From the NCBI GenBank assembly GCA_964569055.1, contig CAZMSZ010000139.1, forward strand, positions 1 through 17,350: a stretch of DNA of 17,350 nt, written 5' to 3'. The notes beneath the pieces are model-generated. The model was not told where the DNA came from. It ran no database searches and saw nothing but the letters and a program-made list of their open reading frames with translations. How positions within the stretch are numbered: position 1 is the first letter of the stretch; each line of letters starts with the position of its first letter. Of the stretch, positions 7,840-17,019 are shown piece by piece. Made by a program: the position numbers and the translations under genes. This DNA comes from JAWLGW01 sp964569055 (lineage in GTDB: Bacteria; Planctomycetota; J058).

Positions 7840-9003
7840 ATGCGCCCCGGACCGAGCGGCCTGATCGTGCTCTTGCTCGCGCTGGTGGCGAGCTCGGCCT
7901 CGACGAGCGTCGCGCAGGAGCGGGGCGAGGAGCGCGCGGGCGACGCGCGCCCCGAGCCGGCTCCGGGCGAGCGCCCCCAGCCCCCCCTCGCGCAGCCCCT
8001 CGCCTACGGGCTCGACGCCTCGCGCGTGCGCCTGGTCCCGCTCCGCCGCGGCGACCTCCCCGACCTCGAGCGCGGCCTCGAGCTCGCGCCGCAGGGCGGC
8101 GAGGGCGTCGACCCCCGGCGCCCGCCGCTCCTCCACTGGACCCCGCGCGGCGACCTCCTGGCCGTGCGCGCGGGCACGGTGAGCGCCTACACCCACTACG
8201 CGCGCGGGGGAGACGGTCGGCTGCGTCAGGCGGCCGTCGGCGAGTGGCCGGCGGGCTGGGCGCTGGGCGGCTCGGACGACGTCGACGGCGACGGCTGGGA
8301 CGACTTGCTCCTGTTCCGCAAGGCGGGCGAGGGCTACACGCCGTTCCTGGTGCGGGTGGCCTTCGGCCGCGAGCGGGGCGGCTTCGCCCTCAGCGCCGAG
8401 CCGCTGCGGCTGCTCGGCGACGTGTGGACGGCGAGCTTCACGATCCGCGACCTCGACGGCGACCACCTCGCCGACCTCGTCTACCACGGTCAGGAGCACG
8501 GGGCCGCGCACCCGTTCGCGCTCCACGTGCTCCGCGGCCTGGGGGACGGCCGCTTCGACCCGGGAAGGATCACGCTCGCCACCCAACAGGCGGGCGTGGC
8601 GGTGCGTCCGCCGCTGATCGAGGACTTCGATCGCGACGGCTGCCTCGACCTGTTCCTCGCGCCCGACGACGACGTGGCCGACGAGGGTCAGGCCCACCTG
8701 GCGCGAGGCCTCCCCGACGGCAGCTTCACCCCGCCGCGCCCCTCGATCGACCTCGCCCCCGAGAACGAGGGCTGGAGCTCCGACCGCGGCGCGTACGACG
8801 CCCAGACCTGCGACGTCGACCTCGACGGCCACGCCGACGTGATCGTGCGCTTCACCTCGTGGCGCGAGGACCGCTTCTCCGAGCGCGTCTACCTCGGCGA
8901 CGGCCAGGGCGGCTTCGCGCCGCCGCGGACGCTGCTCGAGGGCACCCAGCCCGCGCGCTATCAGCCCAGGCTCGCCTGGCACCAGCCGCCAGCCGTCCGG
9001 TAG
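7840..9003 (+). CDS. Secreted FG-GAP/VCBS-repeat protein
   Basis: 387-residue exported protein, probably a partial beta-propeller with bound calcium. The signal peptide is residues 1-25, with likely cleavage after SVA before QE. A charged Pro/Glu-rich linker follows, then repeats with calcium-loop motifs: DVDGDGWDD at 147-155, DLDGDHLAD at 204-212, DFDRDGCLD at 262-270 and DVDLDGHAD at 325-333, each followed by a hydrophobic strand (LLLF, LVYHG, LFLA, VIVRF). Repeats of this kind are common in large surface proteins of Planctomycetota and Myxococcota; the specific role is unknown. The ATG at 7840 is set by a strong AGGAGG site and the signal peptide; an upstream in-frame start at 7585 lies inside the divergent ABC gene. 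It converges with the DUF1360 gene, 11 bases between stop codons. Confidence 0.85.
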   Translation: MRPGPSGLIVLLLALVASSASTSVAQERGEERAGDARPEPAPGERPQPPLAQPLAYGLDASRVRLVPLRRGDLPDLERGLELAPQGGEGVDPRRPPLLHWTPRGDLLAVRAGTVSAYTHYARGGDGRLRQAAVGEWPAGWALGGSDDVDGDGWDDLLLFRKAGEGYTPFLVRVAFGRERGGFALSAEPLRLLGDVWTASFTIRDLDGDHLADLVYHGQEHGAAHPFALHVLRGLGDGRFDPGRITLATQQAGVAVRPPLIEDFDRDGCLDLFLAPDDDVADEGQAHLARGLPDGSFTPPRPSIDLAPENEGWSSDRGAYDAQTCDVDLDGHADVIVRFTSWREDRFSERVYLGDGQGGFAPPRTLLEGTQPARYQPRLAWHQPPAVR

Positions 9004-9014
9004 CGCGCTCGCCC

Positions 9015-9566
9015 TCAGTGCACGTGCGACACCAGCGCCGTCGCGGGCTCTGCGGCCGGCGCCGCTCGCTCCCGCCGCGCGCCCTCGCGCTCGGGGTCGC
9101 ACAGGACCCAGCCGCGGTGGAGGAAGTCGGCGGCCGCGACCGCCGAGAACACGCTCATGACCGCGCGGGCCGCGCGGGGGCGGATCGCCAGGCCGGCGAG
9201 CAGGCCGGTCGCCACCCAGGGGCCGAGGCAGAAGTTGCAGCCGAGCAGGCCGCCCAGCGCGTTGCGCCAGCCGCCGCGGCGCGGCTGCTCGTCGACCTCG
9301 CCGGCGCCGCTCCCGCCGCGGAGCTGGGTGAACGGGGCGCGCAGCGGCGCGGTCACCTTGGCCCGCGCCAGGATCCGGGTCAGCTTGTGGGTGGACAGGC
9401 CGAGCAGCACGAGGTCGCGCACCTCGGGCCGCTCGGGCAGCGCGATCAGGCCGCGGCGGTCGGCCTCGATCAGCGCGCCCACGCCGAGCCCGAAGGTCGC
9501 GACCAGGATCGAGTATTCGCGCAGCGGGAGGTCCGCGCCCGGGGCGTAGTCGTCGAACGCGTCCAT
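9015..9566 (-). CDS. DUF1360 family protein
   Basis: 183-residue protein. It carries the family's recognisable blocks: a first hydrophobic segment, THKLTRILARAKVTAPLRAPFT at about 59-80, GEVDEQPR at 89-96, and a GCNFCLGPWVATG segment with Cys110 and Cys113 that leads into two further hydrophobic stretches. The length suits the family, which is found in spore formers, actinobacteria and others and has no agreed function. The Cys pair could bind metal or form a disulfide at the membrane. The ATG at 9566 follows a GAGGAG site. The C-terminal tail (about residues 155-183) is Ala/Glu/Arg-rich and ends in HVH. The assignment rests on motif memory, not a search. Confidence 0.85.
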   Translation of the reverse strand: MDAFDDYAPGADLPLREYSILVATFGLGVGALIEADRRGLIALPERPEVRDLVLLGLSTHKLTRILARAKVTAPLRAPFTQLRGGSGAGEVDEQPRRGGWRNALGGLLGCNFCLGPWVATGLLAGLAIRPRAARAVMSVFSAVAAADFLHRGWVLCDPEREGARRERAAPAAEPATALVSHVH

Positions 9567-9708
9567 GCCGTCTCCTCGCGCGCAGCGCGCTGGTCGCCCC
9601 GCGCGCCCGCCTCGTCCCGGCGGCGCGCCGCGCTTGGCGCGCGCGTGCGCGCGGGACGGGGCCGGGGGACTCGGCGCAACGCGCTTGCCGGCGCGGCCGA
9701 GGCGACGA

Positions 9709-9736
9709 GCGACAACGGCGCGCGTCCATTTAGAAT
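9709..9736 (+). promoter_or_regulatory. Candidate promoter of the kinase gene (leaderless)
   Basis: GCGACA (9709-9714), 16 bases, then TAGAAT (9731-9736, 5 of 6 to TATAAT). The GTG start follows after exactly six bases, so the predicted first transcribed base is the G of GTG. No Shine-Dalgarno sequence precedes the start. Confidence 0.5.
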
Positions 9737-9742
9737 CGCGCC

Positions 9743-11740
<1,998 letters not shown>

Positions 11741-11802
11741 GCGCGCGCGCGCCCGCCGCTACGATGGTTCGGGCCCGGTCGCGCCAGGCCGGTCCCTTGC
11801 CG

Positions 11803-11808
11803 TAAGAT
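11803..11808 (+). promoter_or_regulatory. -10-like box of the DUF4388 protein gene
   Basis: TAAGAT followed by CGGCGC, nearly the same 12 bases as ahead of the P-ATPase gene (TAAGATCGGGGC). Predicted start near 11815 gives a leader of about 27 bases that includes the GAGGAG ribosome-binding site. No clear -35 box is visible. A second -10-like TACGAT lies at 11760-11765. Confidence 0.4.
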
Positions 11809-11841
11809 CGGCGCCCGTCCCCTGGCGGGGGAGGAGAGGCC

Positions 11842-13899
11842 GTGGCGTTCAAGGGCGACCTTCGCAAGCTGCCGCTGGCCGACGTGTTCCAGTCGATCCA
11901 CCAGAACGGCATGACCGGGGCGCTCGCGGTCCGCGACCACCGTGGCGAGCGGCTGGTCGCGTTCCAGGGCGGGTTCGTCACCGGGTGCGCCTCGCTCCCC
12001 ACCGACGAGGACGACCTCGCCCACGAGCTCGTGCGGCGCCGGCTGGTCGACTCCAAGGACGTCAGCCGACCTTCCCGCTTCTTCCGGCGCAAGAGCTCGC
12101 TCAAGAGCACGCTCAAGCGCAAGAAGGTGCTCGACTCGGGCGAGTTCGACAGCTTCACCCGGCAGGTGGTGCTGGAGCGGGTCTACCAGGTGTTCCTGCT
12201 CGAGGACGGGCAGTTCGAGTTCCTCGAGGAGTACGACCTCTCGCGCTTCGACGAGAACGAGCACGCCGCGGGGCTGCGGATCTCGCCCAACGAGATCCTG
12301 ATGGAGGCCATGCGGCGGGTCGACGAGTGGAAGCGGATCCGCCGCTCGATCCCCTCGTTCCGCGAGGTCTACGTCGCCACGCGCGACCCGGCCCCCGACG
12401 ACCCGCCGCTGGTGGCGGAGATCCTCGCCTCGACCAAGGGCGGCGACCGCGACCTCGAGGCCGTGCTCGGCTCGGTGGCCGCGGCGCGGTTCGCGGCCTG
12501 CGAGCAGCTCCTCGGCATGGTCGAGACCGGCGACCTGCGCGTGGCGACGGCGCCCGAGTACCTCGACCTCGGCAAGCGCGCCGAGGCGGCGGGCGACCTC
12601 GAGGCGGCGGCCTCGTTCTACGCGCGCGGGCTCCACTACGAGCGCGGCAACCGCGACCTCAACGAGCGGCGGCTGACCGTGCTCGAGCGGCTCGGCAAGA
12701 AGCAGGAGGCCGCCGACGAGCGCAAGCTCTACGCCGGGACGCTGCTCGAGCAGGGCGACAGCGAGGCCGCCGAGGAGCAGTACGCCAAGGCGGCCCGGCT
12801 GGCCACGGCCGACCCGCTCCCGCTCGAGCGCCTCCTCGCGCTGCAGATCGAGGCCAAGGACTACCTGCGCGCGCGGGACACCGCCGCCCGGCTGGTCGCG
12901 CTCTACCTGCGCCTGGGGCTGGGCGAGAGCGCCAAGGAGGTGCTGCCGCGGGTCCTGTTGCTCAAGCCCAAGGACGCCTGGCTCCGCGAGCGCATGGCCG
13001 AGACGCACGTGGAGCTGCACGAGCACGCCACCGCGGCGCGGATCTACCGCGAGCTGGCCGAGGAGTCGGTCGAGGCGGGGGAGGTCGCCAAGGGCGCGCG
13101 GTTCGCGCGGCGCGCGTGCGAGCTCCAGCCCGACGACCGCAAGCTCAAGGGTTACCTCGACGAGCTCGAGTCGGGCGCGCTGGCGCAGCGCAAGCGGCGG
13201 CGCCGGGTGCACCGCATGATCGCGGCCGTCGTCCTCCTGGGGGCGGCGGCGGTCGGCTGGGGCAGCTACGAATTCATGGCGCTGCAGAACCTGCGCCAGG
13301 CGTCGCGCACCTGCATGGTCCAGCTCGACCGCGGGCACCAGGGCGTGCTCGCCGGGCTGGAGCAGCTCGAGCACATCTCGACCGACTACCGGCGGACCCT
13401 GGCGGCGCGCTGGAGCGCCGAGCTGACGCTCGGGCTCGCCAAGCTCTACGCCCGCGAGGGCCACCGGGCCGCGGAGGACTTCGTGCTGCCGACGCCGGCG
13501 GCCGAGCCCCTCCCGCCCAAGCAAGCGCAGGAGGCGCTGCGCGCCGCGCTGGACCCGCCGCAGGAGCCCTCCCTCGAGGTGGCCGTCGGCAAGGCCGAGG
13601 AGGCGCTCGCGGCGGGCGACCGCGAGGCGGCCCGGGTCGTGCTCGACGACGTCCGTCAGCGCGTGGAGCGCGCGCGCAAGGTGCTGGCTGGCACGGGCGA
13701 AATGGCCCGGCGCGCGGACGTCGTGCGCTGGATGATCCGGCGCCTGCGCGCGCTGCAGCCGCGGATCGTGTTCGCCTGGGGCCGAGTGTGGTTCCACCAC
13801 CCCGAGGCGGCCGAGCTGCTGGCGGCGGAGGCGCAGAAGGCGATCGAGGCCTACGAGTCCCCCGAGCGCGTGGCGAGCGGGGCGCAGGAGCGCAACTGA
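11842..13899 (+). CDS. DUF4388 (PATAN)-TPR protein with one membrane segment
   Basis: 685-residue protein, probably an adaptor in signalling or gliding/cell-surface control. The N-terminus (FKGDLRKLPLADVFQSIHQN then GALAVRD...AFQGGFVTGC) matches the DUF4388/PATAN fold, interrupted around residues 75-105 by a basic Lys/Arg/Ser insert before the domain resumes to about 165. Residues about 240-440 hold TPR-like helix pairs (AEAAGDLEAAASFYARGL, LLEQGDSEAAEEQYAKAARL, LHEHATAARIYRELAEES). A basic patch KRRRR at 451-455 precedes one membrane helix at about 458-475, leaving a helical C-terminal part (476-685) probably outside the cytoplasm. The GTG start at 11842 has a strong GAGGAG site five bases before it. 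It lies 101 bases after the kinase gene, on the same strand, with its own promoter-like box; it could be a kinase partner or substrate. Confidence 0.88.
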   Translation: MAFKGDLRKLPLADVFQSIHQNGMTGALAVRDHRGERLVAFQGGFVTGCASLPTDEDDLAHELVRRRLVDSKDVSRPSRFFRRKSSLKSTLKRKKVLDSGEFDSFTRQVVLERVYQVFLLEDGQFEFLEEYDLSRFDENEHAAGLRISPNEILMEAMRRVDEWKRIRRSIPSFREVYVATRDPAPDDPPLVAEILASTKGGDRDLEAVLGSVAAARFAACEQLLGMVETGDLRVATAPEYLDLGKRAEAAGDLEAAASFYARGLHYERGNRDLNERRLTVLERLGKKQEAADERKLYAGTLLEQGDSEAAEEQYAKAARLATADPLPLERLLALQIEAKDYLRARDTAARLVALYLRLGLGESAKEVLPRVLLLKPKDAWLRERMAETHVELHEHATAARIYRELAEESVEAGEVAKGARFARRACELQPDDRKLKGYLDELESGALAQRKRRRRVHRMIAAVVLLGAAAVGWGSYEFMALQNLRQASRTCMVQLDRGHQGVLAGLEQLEHISTDYRRTLAARWSAELTLGLAKLYAREGHRAAEDFVLPTPAAEPLPPKQAQEALRAALDPPQEPSLEVAVGKAEEALAAGDREAARVVLDDVRQRVERARKVLAGTGEMARRADVVRWMIRRLRALQPRIVFAWGRVWFHHPEAAELLAAEAQKAIEAYESPERVASGAQERN

Positions 13900-13904
13900 G
13901 CCGC

Positions 13905-14843
13905 GTGCGAGTCCTCATCACCGGGTCGAGCGGGCAGATCGGCACCAACCTGGCGCTGCGGCTCCTCGACGAGGGCGAGCAGGTCCTGGGGGTCGACCTG
14001 CGCGACAACCCCTGGACCGATCGGGTCCCGCTGGTGCGCTTCGACCTGCGCCAGCCGCCGGCCACGCTCCAGGCGGCGCTCGCGGACGAGCCGATCGACG
14101 CGATCGTCCACCTCGCCGCCCACGCCAAGGTCCACGACCTCGTGCTCCACCCCGAGCGCGCGCTCGAGAACGTGACCACCACGTTCAACGTGCTCGAGCT
14201 GGCCCGCGCGCGCGGCGCGCCGCTGGTGTTCGGCAGCTCGCGCGAGGCCTACGGCGACGTCAGCGAGGGGGTGATCCACGAGGGGCGCCCCGTGGTGGCC
14301 AAGAGCCCCTACTCCGCCTCCAAGATCGCGGGCGAGGCCCTGGTGCGCAGCTACGCCACCTGCTACGGCCTGCCGACGCTGACCTACCGGTTCTCCAACG
14401 TCTACGGCCGCTACGACAACGACCTCGAGCGCCTCGAGCGGGTCACGCCCCTGTTCATCCGCGAGATCGGCGCGGGGCGCGAGGTGACGGTGTTCGGCCG
14501 CGAGAAGGTGCTCGACTTCACCTACGTCGACGACTGCGTGAGCGCCGTCCGCCGCGGCCTCGACCTGCTCTACCGGGGCGAGCTGCGCGACGAGACGATC
14601 AACGTGGCCACCGGGCGCGGCAGCTCGCTGCTCGACCTCGCCCGCTTCGTGGGTGAGGCCCTCGGCGTGGAGCCGCGCCTGCGCGTCGAGCCCAGCCGCC
14701 CGGGCGAGGTCACCCGCTACGTGGCGGACATCAGCAAGGCCCGCCGCCTGCTCGACTACGAGCCGACCACCTTCCTGCGCGAGGGCGTGCACGAGGCGGT
14801 CGCCTGGGGCCGGGAGTGGCAACAGCAGGAGCCCCGCCCGTAG
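13905..14843 (+). CDS. NAD-dependent epimerase/dehydratase (extended SDR)
   Basis: 312-residue cytoplasmic enzyme acting on a nucleotide sugar (UDP-glucose 4-epimerase or dTDP-glucose/GDP-mannose dehydratase type). The nucleotide-binding loop is GSSGQIG at 7-13, with Asp31 at the end of the second strand favouring NAD over NADP. The catalytic set is FGSSREAYG at 109-117 and the YSASK pair Y136/K140, with RFSNVYGRYD and DFTYVDDCV as later family blocks. The exact substrate cannot be read from sequence. The GTG start lies five bases after the DUF4388 gene stop codon with no good ribosome-binding site, suggesting translational coupling. The last 25 codons are part of a tandem duplication: a second, dead copy of this 3' end lies 216 bases downstream. 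Confidence 0.93.
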   Translation: MRVLITGSSGQIGTNLALRLLDEGEQVLGVDLRDNPWTDRVPLVRFDLRQPPATLQAALADEPIDAIVHLAAHAKVHDLVLHPERALENVTTTFNVLELARARGAPLVFGSSREAYGDVSEGVIHEGRPVVAKSPYSASKIAGEALVRSYATCYGLPTLTYRFSNVYGRYDNDLERLERVTPLFIREIGAGREVTVFGREKVLDFTYVDDCVSAVRRGLDLLYRGELRDETINVATGRGSSLLDLARFVGEALGVEPRLRVEPSRPGEVTRYVADISKARRLLDYEPTTFLREGVHEAVAWGREWQQQEPRP

Positions 14844-14982
14844 AGCGACAGCCATTCGTAATTTCTAATTCCTAATTCCCTGTTCATATTTCATATTTCC
14901 GACGGATGGAAATAAGAAATATCAACAGGAAATTAGAAATTAGAAACGACGGTCGCTCCAGAGCGCGGCGCGCCTCGTCTGG
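14767..14982 (+). repeat. Direct tandem repeat, copy 1 (216 bp)
   Basis: Runs from inside the epimerase gene, starting at CCACCTTCCTGCGCGA, through its stop codon and an AT-rich hairpin to ...CCTCGTCTGG. Copy 2 begins at the very next base. The copies differ by nine substitutions, eight of them transitions, plus one 7-bp length difference. The functional epimerase 3' end lies in this copy. Confidence 0.95.
14862..14946. repeat. AT-rich long inverted repeat (hairpin), copy 1
   Basis: A 39-base left arm (14862-14900) and right arm (14908-14946) pair at 35 of 39 positions around the 7-base loop GACGGAT. The arms are built from a degenerate 7-base unit (TTTCTAA / TTAGAAA) near the base of the stem. 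A further GC pair, GAGCGAC (14843-14849) with GTCGCTC (14952-14958), could extend the stem beyond an internal bulge. The composition is sharply AT-rich compared with the surroundings. It starts about 18 bases after the epimerase stop codon, so it may end transcription, although no T-run follows. It could also be a dispersed repeat of MITE type. Confidence 0.9.
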
Positions 14983-15059
14983 CCACCTTCCTGCGCGAAG
15001 GCGTGCACAAGGCGGTCGCCTGGGGCCGGGAGTGGCAACAGCAGGAGCCCCGCCCGTAG
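14983..15059 (+). pseudogene. Duplicated 3' fragment of the epimerase gene
   Basis: Encodes the last epimerase residues again (TFLREGVHKAVAWGREW..., ending PRP and TAG at 15057-15059), with one silent change and Glu-to-Lys at the HEA position of the parent. It has no start codon or ribosome-binding site of its own and is a by-product of the tandem duplication. Confidence 0.9.
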
Positions 15060-15070
15060 AGCGACAGCCA

Positions 15071-15169
15071 TTCCTAATTTCTAATTTCTAATTCTCTGTT
15101 TATATTTCATATTTCCAATGGATGGAAATAAGAAATATCAACAGGAAATTAGAAATTAGAAATTAGAAA
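15071..15169. repeat. AT-rich long inverted repeat (hairpin), copy 2
   Basis: A 46-base left arm (15071-15116) and right arm (15124-15169) pair at 41 of 46 positions around the loop AATGGAT. The right arm is identical to copy 1 apart from one added ATTAGAA unit. The outer GC pair seen in copy 1 has one mismatch here (GTCGCCC). Short open frames that read through this hairpin are not credible genes. Confidence 0.9.
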
Positions 15170-15235
15170 CGACGGTCGCCCCAGAGCGCGGCGCGCCTCG
15201 TCTGGCGTGCGTCGCCCCGGCGGCCGGCGCGGCCG

Positions 15236-15264
15236 TTGCCCCTCCGCCCGCGCTCGCTTAGGTT
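15236..15264 (+). promoter_or_regulatory. Candidate promoter of mtnP
   Basis: TTGCCC (15236-15241), 17 bases, then TAGGTT (15259-15264), just beyond the end of repeat copy 2. The predicted start is near 15271 and the leader would carry the GAGGAGG site ahead of ATG 15303. Match to consensus is modest. Confidence 0.35.
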
Positions 15265-15302
15265 TTGTCGCCCCGCGGAGGCTGCGCGGGCGAGGAGGCG
15301 TC

Positions 15303-16163
15303 ATGGAGCTCACCGGGGTCATCGGCGGGAGCGGGCTGTACGAGCTCGAGGGGTTCGAGGTCACCGAGCGGCGCGCCGTCTCGACGCCCTTCGGCGTCCC
15401 CTCCGACGAGCTGGTGCTCGGCACCCTCGAGGGCCGGCCCGTGGCCTTCCTGCCGCGGCACGGGCGCGGGCACCGCTACAGCCCGACCACGCTCCCGTAT
15501 CGGGCCAACATCCACGCCCTCAAGCAGGTCGGCGCCACCCGCGTGATCTCGGTCTCGGCCGTGGGCTCCATGCGCGAGGAGGTCGCGCCGGGGCACGTGG
15601 TCCTGGTCGACCAGTTCATCGACCGCACCGTCTCGCGCCCGCGCACGTTCTTCGACGAGGGGGTGGTGGCCCACGTCGCCTTCGCCGAGCCGATCTGCCC
15701 GCGCCTGCGCGCGGTGCTGGTGGGGGCCTGCGCCAAGGTCGGGGTGCCGCACCACGACGGCGGCACCTACGTGTGCATCGAGGGGCCGCAGTTCTCGACC
15801 CGCGCCGAGTCGCTCCTGTTCCGGAGCTGGGGCGTGTCGGTGATCGGCATGACCAACCTCCCCGAGGCGCGCCTCGCCCGCGAGGCGGAGCTGAGCTACG
15901 CCACGATCGCGCTCTCGACCGACTACGACTGCTGGCACGAGGAGGAGGAGGCGGTCACCGTCGACGCCGTGCTGGCCACCCTGCGCCAGAACGTGGCGAA
16001 CGCCCGCAAGATCATCCGCCAGGCGATCCTCGACCTGCCCGCCGACACCAGCGACTGGCCGGCCCGCAGCGCGCTCCACAACGCGATCATGACCCACCCC
16101 GAGGCGATCGCGCCCGAGACCCGGAGCCGCCTCGAACTCCTCATTGGACACCGCCTCGGCTAG
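15303..16163 (+). CDS. mtnP: S-methyl-5'-thioadenosine phosphorylase
   Basis: 286-residue enzyme of methionine salvage: it splits methylthioadenosine, the by-product of polyamine synthesis, into adenine and methylthioribose-1-phosphate. The length matches the MTAP family (human enzyme 283). Visible blocks are GVIGGSGLYELEG at the N-terminus (phosphate side), LPRHGRGHRYSPTTLPYRAN from residue 50, SAVGSMREE, YVCIEGPQFSTRAES at 156-170, GMTNLPEARLAREAELSYA, and TDYDCW, whose two aspartates (207, 209) correspond to the adenine-binding pair that marks MTA rather than inosine/guanosine specificity. The ATG at 15303 follows GAGGAGG by a few bases. The hydrolase gene follows after 14 bases, probably in one operon. 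No other methionine-salvage gene is visible in the window. Confidence 0.96.
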   Translation: MELTGVIGGSGLYELEGFEVTERRAVSTPFGVPSDELVLGTLEGRPVAFLPRHGRGHRYSPTTLPYRANIHALKQVGATRVISVSAVGSMREEVAPGHVVLVDQFIDRTVSRPRTFFDEGVVAHVAFAEPICPRLRAVLVGACAKVGVPHHDGGTYVCIEGPQFSTRAESLLFRSWGVSVIGMTNLPEARLAREAELSYATIALSTDYDCWHEEEEAVTVDAVLATLRQNVANARKIIRQAILDLPADTSDWPARSALHNAIMTHPEAIAPETRSRLELLIGHRLG

Positions 16164-16177
16164 CGCCCCGCCCGCCC

Positions 16178-16861
16178 GTGAGCGACGACCTCCTCCCCCG
16201 CCTGGTGATCGAGCCCGACGGCCCGGTCAGGGGCGCGCTGCTCCTGCTCCACGGCCTGGGCGCCGACGGCCACGACCTGGCTCCGGTCCTCCCGCGCCTC
16301 CCGCTGCGCCGCCTGGGGGTGCGCGTGATCCTGCCGCACGCCCCCAGCATTCCGGTCTCGATCAACGGCGGCGCCGTGATGCCCGCCTGGTACGACATCC
16401 GCGAGGGTGACCTGCGCACCCGCCACGACGAGCAGGGCGTGCGCGCCAGCGCCGCGCGGATCGAGGCGCTCCTCGAGGTCGAGCGCGCGGCCGGCCTTCC
16501 GCGCGCGCGGCTCGCCCTGGCCGGCTTCTCGCAAGGCGGCGCCATGGCCCTCCACGTCGGCCTGCGCCAGCCTGAGCCGCTGGCCGGGATCGTGGCGCTC
16601 AGCACCTACGTCGCCGCGCCCGTCCTGCTCGAGACCGAGGCCACCGACGCGGCGCGCGCGACGCCGATCTTCCAGGCGCACGGCACGCGCGACGACGTGG
16701 TGACCCTCGCGCGCGGCCAGGCCGCCCGCGCCTGGCTGGAGGCGCGCGGAAACCCCCTGGAGTGGCGCGACTACGCCATGGGCCACGAGCTGTGCCTGCG
16801 CGAGCTGGTCGATCTGGCCGCGTGGCTGGAGCGCGTGTTCGGGGAGGACTGCGAGGGCTGA
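16178..16861 (+). CDS. Alpha/beta-hydrolase carboxylesterase (phospholipase/carboxylesterase family)
   Basis: 227-residue cytoplasmic serine esterase of the EstB/acyl-protein thioesterase-like family. It shows the oxyanion-side LLLLHGLGADGHDL (21-34), LPHAPSIPVSINGG and the typical AWYDI block (70-74), the nucleophile S118 in GFSQGG, Asp172 in HGTRDDVV and His203 in MGHE, which complete the triad. It would hydrolyse short-chain esters or lysophospholipids; the true substrate is unknown. The start is GTG at 16178, 14 bases after the mtnP stop codon and without an evident ribosome-binding site, so translation probably depends on mtnP. Its last 91 bases are overlapped by a minus-strand frame of doubtful length. 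Confidence 0.94.
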   Translation: MSDDLLPRLVIEPDGPVRGALLLLHGLGADGHDLAPVLPRLPLRRLGVRVILPHAPSIPVSINGGAVMPAWYDIREGDLRTRHDEQGVRASAARIEALLEVERAAGLPRARLALAGFSQGGAMALHVGLRQPEPLAGIVALSTYVAAPVLLETEATDAARATPIFQAHGTRDDVVTLARGQAARAWLEARGNPLEWRDYAMGHELCLRELVDLAAWLERVFGEDCEG

Positions 16862-17019
16862 CGACGCTCCGCTTCGTCCCGTCCGCCCACTCGCTCGAGC
16901 AGGTTCTGCCCGCCGCGTCGCCGCGCGCGGGCCCGATCGGCGACCCGATCCGTGAAGTTCTGGTTGACGTCGTCGCCCCACCCGACGCTTCCGACGGTGG
17001 GCTTGGTGAGTGAGATCAT
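16771..17019 (-). pseudogene. Possibly truncated gene with a WGxxVNxNF-type N-terminus
   Basis: An 82-residue frame. Its first 24 residues (TKPTVGSVGWGDDVNQNFTD) resemble the N-terminus of phage-tail-like or surface proteins that begin TxPxxG..WG..VNxNF. The rest is Arg/Ser-rich without recognisable fold and runs 91 bases into the opposite-strand esterase gene. The start looks genuine: a perfect AGGAGG (17025-17030) lies five bases before the ATG, and ATGA couples it to the upstream gene's stop codon. I therefore read it as a real gene start whose body has been lost or shifted out of frame. It could instead be a true short protein. Confidence 0.4.

Larger units (their letters stand above)
14983..15205 (+). 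repeat. Direct tandem repeat, copy 2 (223 bp)
   Basis: Second copy of the 14767-14982 segment, ending at ...CCTCGTCTGG. It is seven bases longer because the right hairpin arm has one more ATTAGAA unit. Differences from copy 1 are two G-to-A changes in the former coding part, several C/T and G/A changes in the left hairpin arm and loop, and one T-to-C change in the right flank. Confidence 0.95.

Noticed and set aside
6985..9729. Upstream extension of the ABC permease frame to a 1488-residue protein
   Set aside because: The extension overlaps the ATPase gene in another frame and the opposite-strand FG-GAP gene. The permease start at 6984 is fixed by the TGATG overlap.
9567..9742. Regulatory palindromes in the GC-rich gap between the DUF1360 and kinase genes
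   Set aside because: Short GCGCGC-type palindromes such as GGCGCGCC are expected by chance at this composition; only the kinase promoter is reported.
14906..15091. 61-codon plus-strand frame through hairpin 1 into copy 2
   Set aside because: It only translates the hairpin arm and the repeat flank; the peptide (MEIRNINRKLEIRN...) is an artefact of the 7-base units.
14767..15205. CRISPR-like array
   Set aside because: There are only two copies, directly abutting, with no spacers and with internal hairpins; no cas genes are nearby.
15149..15424. 91-codon minus-strand frame ending in the second hairpin
   Set aside because: It lies mostly antisense to mtnP and its end is translated repeat sequence.
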